IMG/VR virus record: IMGVR_UViG_3300044953_000632
Span: 1-56,675 of that record
Length of the DNA: 56,675 bases
Source: a virus
Strand: one strand, 5' to 3'
Position 1 is the stretch's first letter, and each line of letters begins with the position of its first letter. Both the position numbers and the translations under genes were made by a program. Of this stretch, positions 46,836-55,607 are shown piece by piece. The notes under the pieces are model-generated. The model was not told the DNA's origin. It did no database searches and was given only the letters and a program-made list of their open reading frames with translations.

Positions 46836-48756
46836 GAATAACTCCGAAGAAATTAACGATCAAAAGCCGAAAACGGATCTAACCTCTTTGGCCCCCAAGT
46901 GGGTTGTAGATATGGCTAATAATATGAAGTCTATATGTCAGATAGATGATATAGACAACATGATATTCACCATGTCTCCAGAGAAATTGAAAGAGATGTA
47001 CAGTCGTCTCAACATGCATGACTTTGCCAAGTTCATGAAAATGTATCTGAACATGAACCAGTTTTCGCCTATTCACCTCACCTCAATGCTCAGATTAAAC
47101 GGTCGCCCGTTCACGTTAGTAAAGCACAAATTTTTTGAGCCCCTTTTCTACCCTAATCTTCCCGATAGGACCTTGCTGGTATGCGCTCGCCAGGTCGGTA
47201 AGTCCACGCACATTGCGGCTCAAGGAGTCCTACAGGCAGCGTCCATAAACCGCTTCAAAGTTCTTTACATGGCTCCTCAGTTCGAGCAGATCCGCAGATT
47301 CAGCCACCAATACATAAGACAGTTTGTACATGAGTCTTACATTAAGTCCATGCTCATGGACGATACTTGTGTGGATTCAGTGATGCAAAAGACTTTTAAA
47401 AATGGGTCAGAGCTATGGTTTTCTTTTGCAAAGTTATCGGTGGACAGAATTCGTGGTTTGTCTGTGGACGGCATACGAATGGATGAGATACAGGATCTTA
47501 ACCCAGAATTCTTGGACATCGTGCGAGAGTGTATGTCTGCATCTGAGCGAAGATCTGAGATGTATGCAGGCACCAGCAAAACCGTAGACAACGTCATAGA
47601 GCAACTTAGGCTGCAGTCGTCCCAGGCCGAGTGGTTCATGAAGTGCCTGTCTTGCAATCACTGGAACATACCGACCGTAGAAGGCTCAGGACCTGGGCTT
47701 GGAGTTATGGAAATGATTCGTCCGGAAGGGCTGTGCTGTGCCAAATGCCACAGTTTGTTGCAGCCGGAGAATGGATTCTGGGTGCATAGGTATGAGGAGA
47801 GGTCTGGTAGCTTTCCTAGCTATCACGTCCCCCAGGTGGTGGCTCCGGTTCACTATGCAAACCCAAAAAACTGGAGATCGTTGATTTTGAAAAGAGAGCT
47901 GATATCTCCAGCGACTTTCATAAACGAAGTGCTAGGGGAGGCATGCGATGAAGGTCAGAGACTAGTAAGTCAGACGGATCTTAAAGCCGTCGGAGTGCTT
48001 GAGGCCAACTCCAAGGACAACGCAGCTAACGCGTTTAAATACGTGGACAGAGTGCTTGGAGTGGACTGGGGAGGAAAAGGAACAAGATTTCAGTCAATGA
48101 CAGCTGCCGCAGTAGCTTGTTACATGCCCGAAGGCAAAATAGACATAATGTTTGGCCATGTGTTTCCTCCAATGATGGACTCAGTGCTTGAGACCAAAGA
48201 GGTCATAGACATCGCCAATCAGTTTAAGTGCACCGCAATTTCCCATGACGTCGCTGTTGCAGGAGAAGTAAGGCTCAGCATTATGAGAAGCATTGGAGTT
48301 CCCGACTCCAGGCTCATCAATTGCAGATATGCTGCAAGCGGAAGCATAAAATCCATGCTGCAGTTCGTGCCGCCGACCGACATAAACCCTACAAGCTACT
48401 ACAACTTAGACAAAAGCAAAGTAATAGCGGCAGTTTGCCTAGCCATAAAGAACAAAAACATACGATTTCCCCAGTATGACAGCATGTTGGACTTGGCCGG
48501 CCAGAACATAATGGACCATTTTTTGGCTGTTTACGAGGAAAACAGCGAAAGTATTTTCGGCACTGAGCGCAGATACATACGCAGAAACCCGGGAATGCCG
48601 GATGACTTTCTACACGCAGTAGCATTTGCCGTAATAACGCTGTGGAGAAGATATCCCGAGCTCATTCCAAATCTGTTAGACGAAGTTTTAGACGGCGATG
48701 AGCACGCACACCTGGGAAATCCGTCTGCATACTACAACAACACAGACCTTGACTAA
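46834..48756 (+). CDS. terL: Terminase large subunit
   Basis: A 640-residue packaging motor. Walker A is CARQVGKST near 117-125, Walker B IRMDEIQD at 214-221 with the catalytic E. A zinc-ribbon-like set C271/C274 and C302/C305 follows. The nuclease domain starts with LGVDWGGKG (D411) and ends with DDFLHAVAFA, giving the metal-binding acids that cut the concatemer. No ribosome binding site is evident before the first ATG, which overlaps the oppositely oriented 54-residue gene; a later start at M27 or M31 is possible. It is the only late gene in this stretch on the plus strand, and no small terminase was recognised beside it. Confidence 0.92.
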   Translation: MNNSEEINDQKPKTDLTSLAPKWVVDMANNMKSICQIDDIDNMIFTMSPEKLKEMYSRLNMHDFAKFMKMYLNMNQFSPIHLTSMLRLNGRPFTLVKHKFFEPLFYPNLPDRTLLVCARQVGKSTHIAAQGVLQAASINRFKVLYMAPQFEQIRRFSHQYIRQFVHESYIKSMLMDDTCVDSVMQKTFKNGSELWFSFAKLSVDRIRGLSVDGIRMDEIQDLNPEFLDIVRECMSASERRSEMYAGTSKTVDNVIEQLRLQSSQAEWFMKCLSCNHWNIPTVEGSGPGLGVMEMIRPEGLCCAKCHSLLQPENGFWVHRYEERSGSFPSYHVPQVVAPVHYANPKNWRSLILKRELISPATFINEVLGEACDEGQRLVSQTDLKAVGVLEANSKDNAANAFKYVDRVLGVDWGGKGTRFQSMTAAAVACYMPEGKIDIMFGHVFPPMMDSVLETKEVIDIANQFKCTAISHDVAVAGEVRLSIMRSIGVPDSRLINCRYAASGSIKSMLQFVPPTDINPTSYYNLDKSKVIAAVCLAIKNKNIRFPQYDSMLDLAGQNIMDHFLAVYEENSESIFGTERRYIRRNPGMPDDFLHAVAFAVITLWRRYPELIPNLLDEVLDGDEHAHLGNPSAYYNNTDLD

Positions 48757-48796
48757 TAGTTAAGCCTAATAAAGTTGATAGTATGTATTGCTTTGT

Positions 48797-48852
48797 ATAC
48801 CTTTCGTCGTCTTAATTTAAACTTAGATTTAAATTAAGACGACGAAAGGTAT
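48797..48852. terminator. Perfect 25-bp inverted repeat between convergent genes
   Basis: ATACCTTTCGTCGTCTTAAT and five more bases (48797-48821) pair perfectly with 48828-48852 around CTTAGA. It lies between the terminase stop and the stop of the large minus-strand gene. The outer half is GC-containing and the inner part A/T-rich, so a bidirectional terminator is the simplest reading. The length is unusual for one, and a DNA-protein site is possible. Confidence 0.6.
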
Positions 48853-48855
48853 GCT

Positions 48856-48877
48856 TTGGTGGCAAAACGACCACCAA
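48856..48877. other. Second hairpin in the convergent gap
   Basis: TTGGTGG pairs with CCACCAA around CAAAACGA. It follows the long inverted repeat directly; a third hairpin with a T-run lies at 48899-48920. Confidence 0.55.
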
Positions 48878-48898
48878 GATATGTTAACAAAATAATTG

Positions 48899-48920
48899 GG
48901 CTATTTTAGCCTGACATTTT
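48899..48920 (+). terminator. Possible backup terminator
   Basis: GGCTA and TAGCC pair around TTT, followed by TGACATTTTT on the plus strand. It would catch terminase transcripts that pass the long inverted repeat. Confidence 0.45.
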
Positions 48921-48963
48921 TCAGCTAATGTATAGCTAACAGACACTATATTATTTTAACATA

Positions 48964-51639
48964 CTATGTGGCTTTAAATAGATTGATTAGGGAGGCTTTT
49001 CTTAGCCCCTTTAGCCTCTTTATTGCGGACACTAAAGTGTTCCATACGGGCTTAGGAAACACTAGCGAGGATATGCCATCTTTGTTCATATTCTGCACTC
49101 CTAATTCCTTTAGTTGCATAACAGCTGATTCCCAAGTCACTACCGGTATGTTATAGTACCTCATTTGACCCAATAGATTGGTCAAATCAACGGCCACTGT
49201 GTCTTCCATGGGGTTTTTAAGTATAACGTAGCGCTTTTTGGTGCTATCTCCGGTAAACGTCTTAAATATTCCGCCTTCTACACCTTCGTGTATGAAGTTT
49301 ATCAGGTGTGCTGCAGCAGAATTACTGTTTATATAGCCCTTCGTTGAAACCATGGCTTTTGCGGCATCTATCATTTCGGTAGACTTATTCAATGATTTAG
49401 CCAAATACTTTAGATTGTCCAGAAAACTATGGGGCCCATTGTGCTTTATGGTAAGAGAGTATTGCATGAAGAATGGGAATACGTTTTCGCTGTTTATCAA
49501 AGCCTTAGTTTCGTAAGAAAATGGCGTATCGGCTCTTACAAAAGACCAATCTTTGTCGGCGGCTATAGATGAGGCCATCATTGAGTTCGCCACAACCAGA
49601 CTGTTCAATCCCTGCCCTTCAAGCCATTGAGCTAGCAGCTTAGGCTTAGATCTATTCCCATCTATCGCTATTGGGACATGGTGCAAAGTGGCCAATGCTT
49701 GGGCGTGTTCCATATCGTTCTTGGAGTGCAGCACTACACTATCCAGTCCAAGATCTATTCTTAGCACATCAAATACGTATTCTGCCAACGACCCCTTGTT
49801 GCCTACGAATAAAGTATTAGTCCTAGAGGATTCGTTGATTACAGCATGTATTCCAGAGATTGTGGAAGCCATGCCTGCCATGTAAGCTACTGTTTCAGGG
49901 CCGTAGTCAAACAGATTAGCCACAGACTTTATGGTTACACCGAGATCCATGGCCAAAGACGTACACGGAGGATCCACATCCCCCATTACAAAAGGAATTC
50001 CGATTTTTATTTGATGGGGGTCGATTGACATCTTGGGCAAATTGAACCTCCCGGTGTCAGAATCATAGCCAACGTAGTTCTGCACAGCATGTACCTCTGG
50101 TGAACTAAGCCTAAGTATTATGTCCAAATACTTTTTAGATATCGAATCCAGGAGAAATGGGTGTTTGGATATGCCGGCGTTTACAGAAATAAAAGCAAGA
50201 GCCTTGGCAGGATCTGATTCTAAGAATTTTTCCTCCATTTGAAATGCTACCTCCTTGCCTTCAAATAAAAACTTACCGAACAAAGATGCTTTGCCATCCT
50301 TTTTAGATCTGCATATATTTGTAATCTTTACTATGGCATTGCATATAAGTTCATCTGCCACTTCTCTGGAACCTTGCATCCACAGCTTTCCATCTTTTTC
50401 AAACACCATTTTCTTATCAATCATAATTGGCTGAGACGTAACCACTTTGCCTAAGATGTCTTTCATCTCTTCTTGGATAGTCTCAGAACAAGACGCAAGA
50501 ATTAAGTTTTTTTGAAATGCGGACAACTCCATCGCATCTACAGCGTTTCTTGCATTTGCGCCGCCCATAGTTATCAGCTCAGCGGTAAGAAAGTCCAAGG
50601 GGTCCATCAAGTTATTCTCAGATATCTGCTTATGAATCTTAGGCATGAAGCTGCCTTCCCACAGTTTTGAAATTTTTTCTACAGGCCTCCATACGTATGG
50701 AGTGTCGTCTATCATGACTTTAAAGTTTTTAGACCTTATACACATCTTTAAAAAAGCAGTATCTGCAGCGTCTGTCCAAACAACGGTGGATTTAGGTAGC
50801 AATAGGGGGTCTAATTGACCTATTGGAGACTTTGCCACTACAGATAGTTTATTATATCTTTCTACAGTACACTTTTGGACTATCCTGGCAGCTTGAAGCG
50901 GGTGGTCTAAGACATATACGGCTTCCGAGGAATCTTTGTGACAAGAGTTTAAACCACAGTATCCCGGGTAGTGCCCATCTAATACATTTAAATAGTTAAG
51001 TTGATCTTTGTTTCCTATAAAGCCAAAACCAGAAATAAATCCAGGTTTTAAATAAAAAGGAATGACTAAAAGACCTTCCGTAGCCTTTCCAAAGCCATGA
51101 ATCTTATCTTCTAGCAGCTCCTCTATTTCATGTTTATAGGCATAGCCAAACCAATCTGTAAAGCCACGATTGTAGACCTCTTGCCCCATCCAAAGATTAA
51201 GTTCGCTAAGCCTGCTTGTTGCAAACCTGTTGGCGGTTGGAAACATATTGTTGCGGGCAATTTCCCATACTTTTAGCACTTTTTCATAATATTTGTTATA
51301 AAATGTAGAGTAGTTGATCAAATTCTCCGTAGACAAGTCTTTTATTTTTAGCTCTTCGGCTAATTTGTAGACTAAGTCGTTTGGATTTAAGATTTTGTAA
51401 GCTTGCCCGTATAGTCGTAGTCCTTCACATGAAATCTTGCATTTATCGCAGTACATCCAACCCCCAAAAGGTATTAGGGCAGAGACATACATACTTGCAG
51501 TTTTACACTTAGTGCATCTAACATAGCTGCCAGGTTTGGCAGTGCCGTCATAACCCAAAAGTTTCAGAATTTTTGTATAATGGAAGGCCGAGTAAAACTC
51601 TTCCGAAGGAACACCATCTATGATTCGTTGGATTGACAT
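48964..51639 (-). CDS. Large primase/helicase-like protein
   Basis: An 891-residue protein. An N-terminal zinc ribbon (C42/C45 and C64/C67) resembles that of primases. A Toprim-like section is suggested around residues 239-270 (EAVYVLDHPLQAARIVQKCT). Farther on, VGYDSDTGRFNLPKMSID and VAYMAGMASTISGIHAVI recall primase-associated ATPases of the DUF927 kind. The expected nucleotide loop reads FVGNKGSLAEYVFD (611-624) and lacks GK(T/S). It may bind but not hydrolyse ATP, or act as a structural partner of the second primase/helicase set at 36-39 kb. The start overlaps the oppositely oriented gene at 51620 by 20 bases. Confidence 0.6.
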   Translation of the reverse strand: MSIQRIIDGVPSEEFYSAFHYTKILKLLGYDGTAKPGSYVRCTKCKTASMYVSALIPFGGWMYCDKCKISCEGLRLYGQAYKILNPNDLVYKLAEELKIKDLSTENLINYSTFYNKYYEKVLKVWEIARNNMFPTANRFATSRLSELNLWMGQEVYNRGFTDWFGYAYKHEIEELLEDKIHGFGKATEGLLVIPFYLKPGFISGFGFIGNKDQLNYLNVLDGHYPGYCGLNSCHKDSSEAVYVLDHPLQAARIVQKCTVERYNKLSVVAKSPIGQLDPLLLPKSTVVWTDAADTAFLKMCIRSKNFKVMIDDTPYVWRPVEKISKLWEGSFMPKIHKQISENNLMDPLDFLTAELITMGGANARNAVDAMELSAFQKNLILASCSETIQEEMKDILGKVVTSQPIMIDKKMVFEKDGKLWMQGSREVADELICNAIVKITNICRSKKDGKASLFGKFLFEGKEVAFQMEEKFLESDPAKALAFISVNAGISKHPFLLDSISKKYLDIILRLSSPEVHAVQNYVGYDSDTGRFNLPKMSIDPHQIKIGIPFVMGDVDPPCTSLAMDLGVTIKSVANLFDYGPETVAYMAGMASTISGIHAVINESSRTNTLFVGNKGSLAEYVFDVLRIDLGLDSVVLHSKNDMEHAQALATLHHVPIAIDGNRSKPKLLAQWLEGQGLNSLVVANSMMASSIAADKDWSFVRADTPFSYETKALINSENVFPFFMQYSLTIKHNGPHSFLDNLKYLAKSLNKSTEMIDAAKAMVSTKGYINSNSAAAHLINFIHEGVEGGIFKTFTGDSTKKRYVILKNPMEDTVAVDLTNLLGQMRYYNIPVVTWESAVMQLKELGVQNMNKDGISSLVFPKPVWNTLVSAIKRLKGLRKASLINLFKAT
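51576..51581 (+). promoter_or_regulatory. Candidate -10 box for the plus-strand virion operon
   Basis: A TATAAT hexamer 39 bases before the ATG at 51620. No matching -35 is visible at 16-18 bases, so an activator or phage factor would be needed. The promoter must lie inside the opposite gene because the two coding regions overlap. Confidence 0.35.
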
Positions 51640-52969
51640 AACTGATGACGTCTCTAAAAAGTATTATAATGCGTTTATACAGCAAGTGGCAATGCCTGAA
51701 TACGTCAAGTCTGCAAATATTCCAACCAAGGATGATGCTGCGGTAAAGAATTCCGAATGCTTTGCTGATAGCGTAAACAAGAAGTTTGCCCTTGATAGCA
51801 AGTCTGATTGCTGGTGCTCTGCTCTTTATTTCTATGGCAATCAGTGTAACACTTTAGCGATAGGTAAACAAGCTGAAGTAAAATTATTAAATGCAGCAAG
51901 AGTATGGGGTATATCGGAAGACATAAAGTCTCTCAAGTCTGCGTTTGAGCAGCAGACTATTCCGGCGTCTTACGCAATAACATTTGATCATAAAGGCGTA
52001 AAAATAGAAAGGTGCCCGGATCATACCAAGGAGGCAGCCACGGCTAGCGCTGAATGGCTATATGAAAATAGATTTAAGTTTCCAGTCAAAGTTCAAAAGA
52101 AGGCAGCTGCAAAGCTGCAGGCAAAGGCAAACGTATTTAAGCTAGGGGTAAAGACAGCATCATATATTGATAAACTTGCCAACTCAGACACCTATTCAAA
52201 CCTTAACTGCAAGATAGCCATTGCAATCACTGACCGCCTTAGTGGTATATCCACGATTAAGTGGTCAGAGCTCGAGGACGAGCTGCTGAAGGTTGCCAAC
52301 GATCTCAATACGCGTCCATTCGAGTTGTGCCAAAATGGAGACATCATTGTAAACTGCCTTGAGGCACTTGACGTAAAGCACGGTCTGAACTCAAAGTGGG
52401 GCTCGGCAGTGCACCATCCGATAGACGTATGCTTCAGAGTCAATCTCACCAAGGCTGCGTCCGCAGCTGACGGCGTAGTGCACCTTACCACCGGCACTCC
52501 AGTAGACTTGACGAAGATCAGCGATCATCAACTTGAAAAAGGCCTGAAGATCGCAGGGGATGATTTCTTTCACTACTGCCAGACGGACGGCTTGAACATC
52601 GACCGCAGCAAAGCTGCCGAAATCATACCGACCATGCCTAAGCCAGAAGCTATGAGATTTGAGTTAGCCATCAAAACCGCAGGCTACATACCGGAAACCA
52701 CATACGGGTTGGCTGACCGAATATTTAAGGAAGGGAATGCAATGATGGGATACGGCGCTATGCCTGCATCTCAAGAGACGACGGGTTCCGACATGGCTCC
52801 AAATGAAGACGATGCTTCATTCGAGGCTCGGATGCATGAGAAGAAAGAGCAAGCTAAAATAGATTCGCTTGATGCTCAAGCGGGATTGGCTGCTGTCAAA
52901 GCTAGAAAAGCAAGGCACCAATACGAACAAAGTATTGCCAACAATTACGTAAAGGAAAAATATGATTAA
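51620..52969 (+). CDS. Hypothetical virion-operon protein
   Basis: A 449-residue protein heading the plus-strand operon. It is helical and lysine/alanine-rich (QKKAAAKLQAKANVFKLGVK), with a cysteine pair CWCSALYF near 68 and a polar, charged C-terminal quarter (EARMHEKKEQAKIDSLDAQA). GAAGGA stands about ten bases before the ATG; a later ATG at MPEYVKS is possible. Its end overlaps the first MIKVANN gene by eight bases. A head or internal protein is plausible from context, but no family was recognised. Confidence 0.7.
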   Translation: MIRWIDITDDVSKKYYNAFIQQVAMPEYVKSANIPTKDDAAVKNSECFADSVNKKFALDSKSDCWCSALYFYGNQCNTLAIGKQAEVKLLNAARVWGISEDIKSLKSAFEQQTIPASYAITFDHKGVKIERCPDHTKEAATASAEWLYENRFKFPVKVQKKAAAKLQAKANVFKLGVKTASYIDKLANSDTYSNLNCKIAIAITDRLSGISTIKWSELEDELLKVANDLNTRPFELCQNGDIIVNCLEALDVKHGLNSKWGSAVHHPIDVCFRVNLTKAASAADGVVHLTTGTPVDLTKISDHQLEKGLKIAGDDFFHYCQTDGLNIDRSKAAEIIPTMPKPEAMRFELAIKTAGYIPETTYGLADRIFKEGNAMMGYGAMPASQETTGSDMAPNEDDASFEARMHEKKEQAKIDSLDAQAGLAAVKARKARHQYEQSIANNYVKEKYD

Positions 52970-53510
52970 AGTTGCAAATAATTTAAACACAATATGTTTA
53001 GTTAAGTTTGCAAAAAGCACAGAAAACGCAAACTACGACGATTTAAAAGAGAAAAAAAAGCGAAAGGTGAATTATCTTCGTCGTGCCCTTACAGGTGCAG
53101 CAATGGGGGGCATTTCAGGTGCCGCGTTGGGGTCTGGATTGACTATTTTAGAGCCGAGCGGCATACTGTCTAACAATATTCCCGTAATTTTGGCAAGAGG
53201 ATTGGGGGCGGGTGGCCTTGGTGCGCTTCTTGGAGCGGGGTCGAACATGCTGCAGGGATTACGAGAGGCGGATGTCATAACCCGACAATCCAAACCCAAT
53301 AGACTTAGAAGAGGATTAATAGGCGCTCTCAGTGGCGCAGCGGGGGGGCTTATGATGGCAAATGCATATCAGCGAGCTCGCACTGCTCGGACAAATCTTG
53401 CCACCTTATTGGGTGGAGGCATTGCGGGTGCAGCCACTGGTGGATTAACCGGAGCCTATATTTATCCGTGGATGAATAAGGACATGTGGGATCAACCAGA
53501 TACCGAATAA
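52962..53510 (+). CDS. MIKVANN-type protein 1, glycine-zipper membrane-active
   Basis: A 182-residue protein starting MIKVANNLNTICLVKFA, a start shared with the next two genes. The body holds three Gly/Ala-rich hydrophobic segments with GxxxG spacing (GAAMGGISGAALGSGLTI, GLGAGGLGALLGAGSNM, GGGIAGAATGGLTGAYI). This type of glycine zipper inserts into membranes, as in phage proteins that form a DNA-delivery channel. Basic stretches KKKRKVNYLRR and PNRLRRG separate the segments. AAGGAAAAAT precedes the ATG. Confidence 0.72.
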   Translation: MIKVANNLNTICLVKFAKSTENANYDDLKEKKKRKVNYLRRALTGAAMGGISGAALGSGLTILEPSGILSNNIPVILARGLGAGGLGALLGAGSNMLQGLREADVITRQSKPNRLRRGLIGALSGAAGGLMMANAYQRARTARTNLATLLGGGIAGAATGGLTGAYIYPWMNKDMWDQPDTE

Positions 53511-53560
53511 GGACTTGTACACATAAACCCGATGCCTAAGGAAAGGGGGTAAAATACAAT

Positions 53561-54088
53561 ATGATCAAAGTTGCCAATAATATTAAACGTATGTTAAGGT
53601 TTAAGGCTTCATCAGAAAGCCCTCAATTCGTTAACCACAGTACCGACCCCTTACACCCGGCATTAGCCCCAGTTGGGATGTTCCCGCAGTCATATTACAT
53701 TAGGGGCATGGACGACGAGACGCGGTGGGCTGCGGGTATTGGCCCGACCGTGTTTAAAGCCCCGCAAAGACGCTTAGATCCGTGGAAAGACAGCAGGGGT
53801 CCAACTAACGACTGGAGTCCCATCAGCAGTGAGTTCACACCAGAGCAGTATGCAATGGCAGTGAATACCATGGTGGGTATGGGCAACAGCGATCTGAGGG
53901 CTGACGGTAGCTACGACGACAGCAAACGACACCGCCTTGCCTTTCCTAATGGAGCAGATGGGCCAAGCATTAGTTTTGATCTAAATGATAAAAAATCGCC
54001 ATTACATATCGACCCTAGAGGACTAAAAGACTTCTACCACGGACAATCGAGACAGCTTTTGCCTGGTATGCGGTGGCGGTCCCGATAG
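53561..54088 (+). CDS. MIKVANN-type protein 2
   Basis: A 175-residue protein with the same MIKVANN start and a matching upstream AGGGGGTAAAATACAAT. After a basic stretch (IKRMLRFKAS) the rest is soluble and proline/aromatic-rich (TDPLHPALAPVGMFPQSYYI, GIGPTVFKAPQRRLDPWKD). It is unrelated to its neighbours outside the N-terminus. Unknown function; the shared start suggests a common destination. Confidence 0.72.
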   Translation: MIKVANNIKRMLRFKASSESPQFVNHSTDPLHPALAPVGMFPQSYYIRGMDDETRWAAGIGPTVFKAPQRRLDPWKDSRGPTNDWSPISSEFTPEQYAMAVNTMVGMGNSDLRADGSYDDSKRHRLAFPNGADGPSISFDLNDKKSPLHIDPRGLKDFYHGQSRQLLPGMRWRSR

Positions 54089-54126
54089 GCTCTGTTTAGG
54101 CTCTAATAAAGAAGGTAAAATACAAT

Positions 54127-54822
54127 ATGATCAAAGTTGCAAATAATTTATTAAAGCTCTCTCAGCACATGTTGAAGCGGAGCTACGACCCGAGACCGTC
54201 GCTGCTCCCATGGCGTTATCCACAGCAGCAGCCACAAATGAGGTACGACTATTCTGGAGGCACTGGCTTCCACGCGGAAGGGAAACCTGCTGTAAGCATG
54301 GCTCCAGAGAAGTTTGAGCGGTACCAAGCCAGAATGTTACTAAATCCGTATAAGATGCCGGGGCTTGAAGCCTTCCCCGATGCCGAAACAGCTGCAGCGT
54401 ATTACAACACTGCCACAGGGGGGGACATAGCTTCATTTGCTCAAAGTCTGCCAAAACGGTTTGTCAAGAACCCGGAGGCGTGGGCTAATATGTTTAATAA
54501 GAAGCCCCCCGTCCAATTTGGCAGCAGTTTCCCCGGTGTTAGTGAAGAGTTCCTAAAGGAAACCCCCGATATTGATGTTGTGAATCCGTTTAATCCTAAT
54601 CAGCCTTACTTTGGTAAAAGGTGGTATTTGCAGGATGACGAAGCTCTTTGGAATCGTGCTGCGTACAGACAAACCCCTAAGAATCCCACGGGGGACATAT
54701 TTCACTACACTGAAGGTCCAGATGGGAAGCCAGTTTTTTCCAATCCAGAATACCTTAAGAGCCTTGCAGCCGAAGGGAATAGGCTAATTAAACAGGAGGC
54801 CCCGAAGAATCCGCTTCAGTAA
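54127..54822 (+). CDS. MIKVANN-type protein 3
   Basis: A 231-residue protein with MIKVANNLLKLSQHMLKRSY at the start and the same AAGGTAAAATACAAT leader as the previous gene. The body is soluble, rich in Pro, Tyr, Phe and Asn (SLLPWRYPQQQPQMRYDYSG, DVVNPFNPNQPYFGKRWYL). No homology to the other two proteins is visible past residue ~10-15. Unknown function. Confidence 0.72.
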   Translation: MIKVANNLLKLSQHMLKRSYDPRPSLLPWRYPQQQPQMRYDYSGGTGFHAEGKPAVSMAPEKFERYQARMLLNPYKMPGLEAFPDAETAAAYYNTATGGDIASFAQSLPKRFVKNPEAWANMFNKKPPVQFGSSFPGVSEEFLKETPDIDVVNPFNPNQPYFGKRWYLQDDEALWNRAAYRQTPKNPTGDIFHYTEGPDGKPVFSNPEYLKSLAAEGNRLIKQEAPKNPLQ

Positions 54823-54905
54823 GGTTACCTCCCCATTTCCGCAGTATAAAAGAAGAAATAGAGAGAACGGATGAGTTGGTGATCCCATATTAGATAAAGC
54901 ACAGT

Positions 54906-55607
54906 ATGCCTGTAAAGTCTGTCACATCTCAAAGGACCTATGAGCAACTGTGGAAAAGTCGAGACACCGTTGGTACCACGCTCCTCGTTATGGTCTTGGA
55001 CTCGTACGGCCAAGAAATCTTTGATATGGATCCCCAGGCCTTCCGCCAAGAGCTTGAAGAGGGATTTGCAGTATCTGACATCCCCGATGTAAACACTGAT
55101 AAGGTATGGGCCCTTTGGAACTCCTTGACGACCGATCTAGTCCATGCCGACGTGTCCACGTTCATAAACTGTGCTAACGTTCTAAGCGGAACGCCAATGA
55201 GCTATGACGTATTTGATGTAGCCGATCCATACGAATGCGCATGGGCGGTAACTGAGCTGACAATGCTGGACCCCAGTACTCCCTACAGATTCAGCCCCGA
55301 AGTGCGCAGATACATGGGGGAGATATGCAAAGAGCTGGGTCTTTACCGCCCCCCACCAGCACTTTTAAAAATAGCGGAAATGGGCGACAAGGACTATATT
55401 GCCAACATAGAATCCTATGCCACTGACACAGTGGAGATGCAGATGATGGTGCAGAACCAGCTTCAATTTAGAGACGACGTGCAAGCTTACGTGGACAGAA
55501 GAACTAGCAAGATGATGTTGGAACTTAATAACGTGCCGTTGATGAATAAAAACTCCGGATCTTGGAATAAGTTTGTGTCAGGATTTGCAAAAGGAATGTC
55601 AAAATGA
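54906..55607 (+). CDS. Hypothetical virion-operon protein
   Basis: A 233-residue soluble, helical protein, not recognised. It has an aspartate-rich front (VLDSYGQEIFDMDPQAFRQE) and a helical end (QNQLQFRDDVQAYVDRRTSK, ending KFVSGFAKGMSK). No good ribosome binding site precedes the ATG; TATAAAAG lies about 55 bases upstream and could be a promoter core. Its stop overlaps the next gene. It could be a head-completion or connector protein, but that is only context. Confidence 0.68.
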   Translation: MPVKSVTSQRTYEQLWKSRDTVGTTLLVMVLDSYGQEIFDMDPQAFRQELEEGFAVSDIPDVNTDKVWALWNSLTTDLVHADVSTFINCANVLSGTPMSYDVFDVADPYECAWAVTELTMLDPSTPYRFSPEVRRYMGEICKELGLYRPPPALLKIAEMGDKDYIANIESYATDTVEMQMMVQNQLQFRDDVQAYVDRRTSKMMLELNNVPLMNKNSGSWNKFVSGFAKGMSK

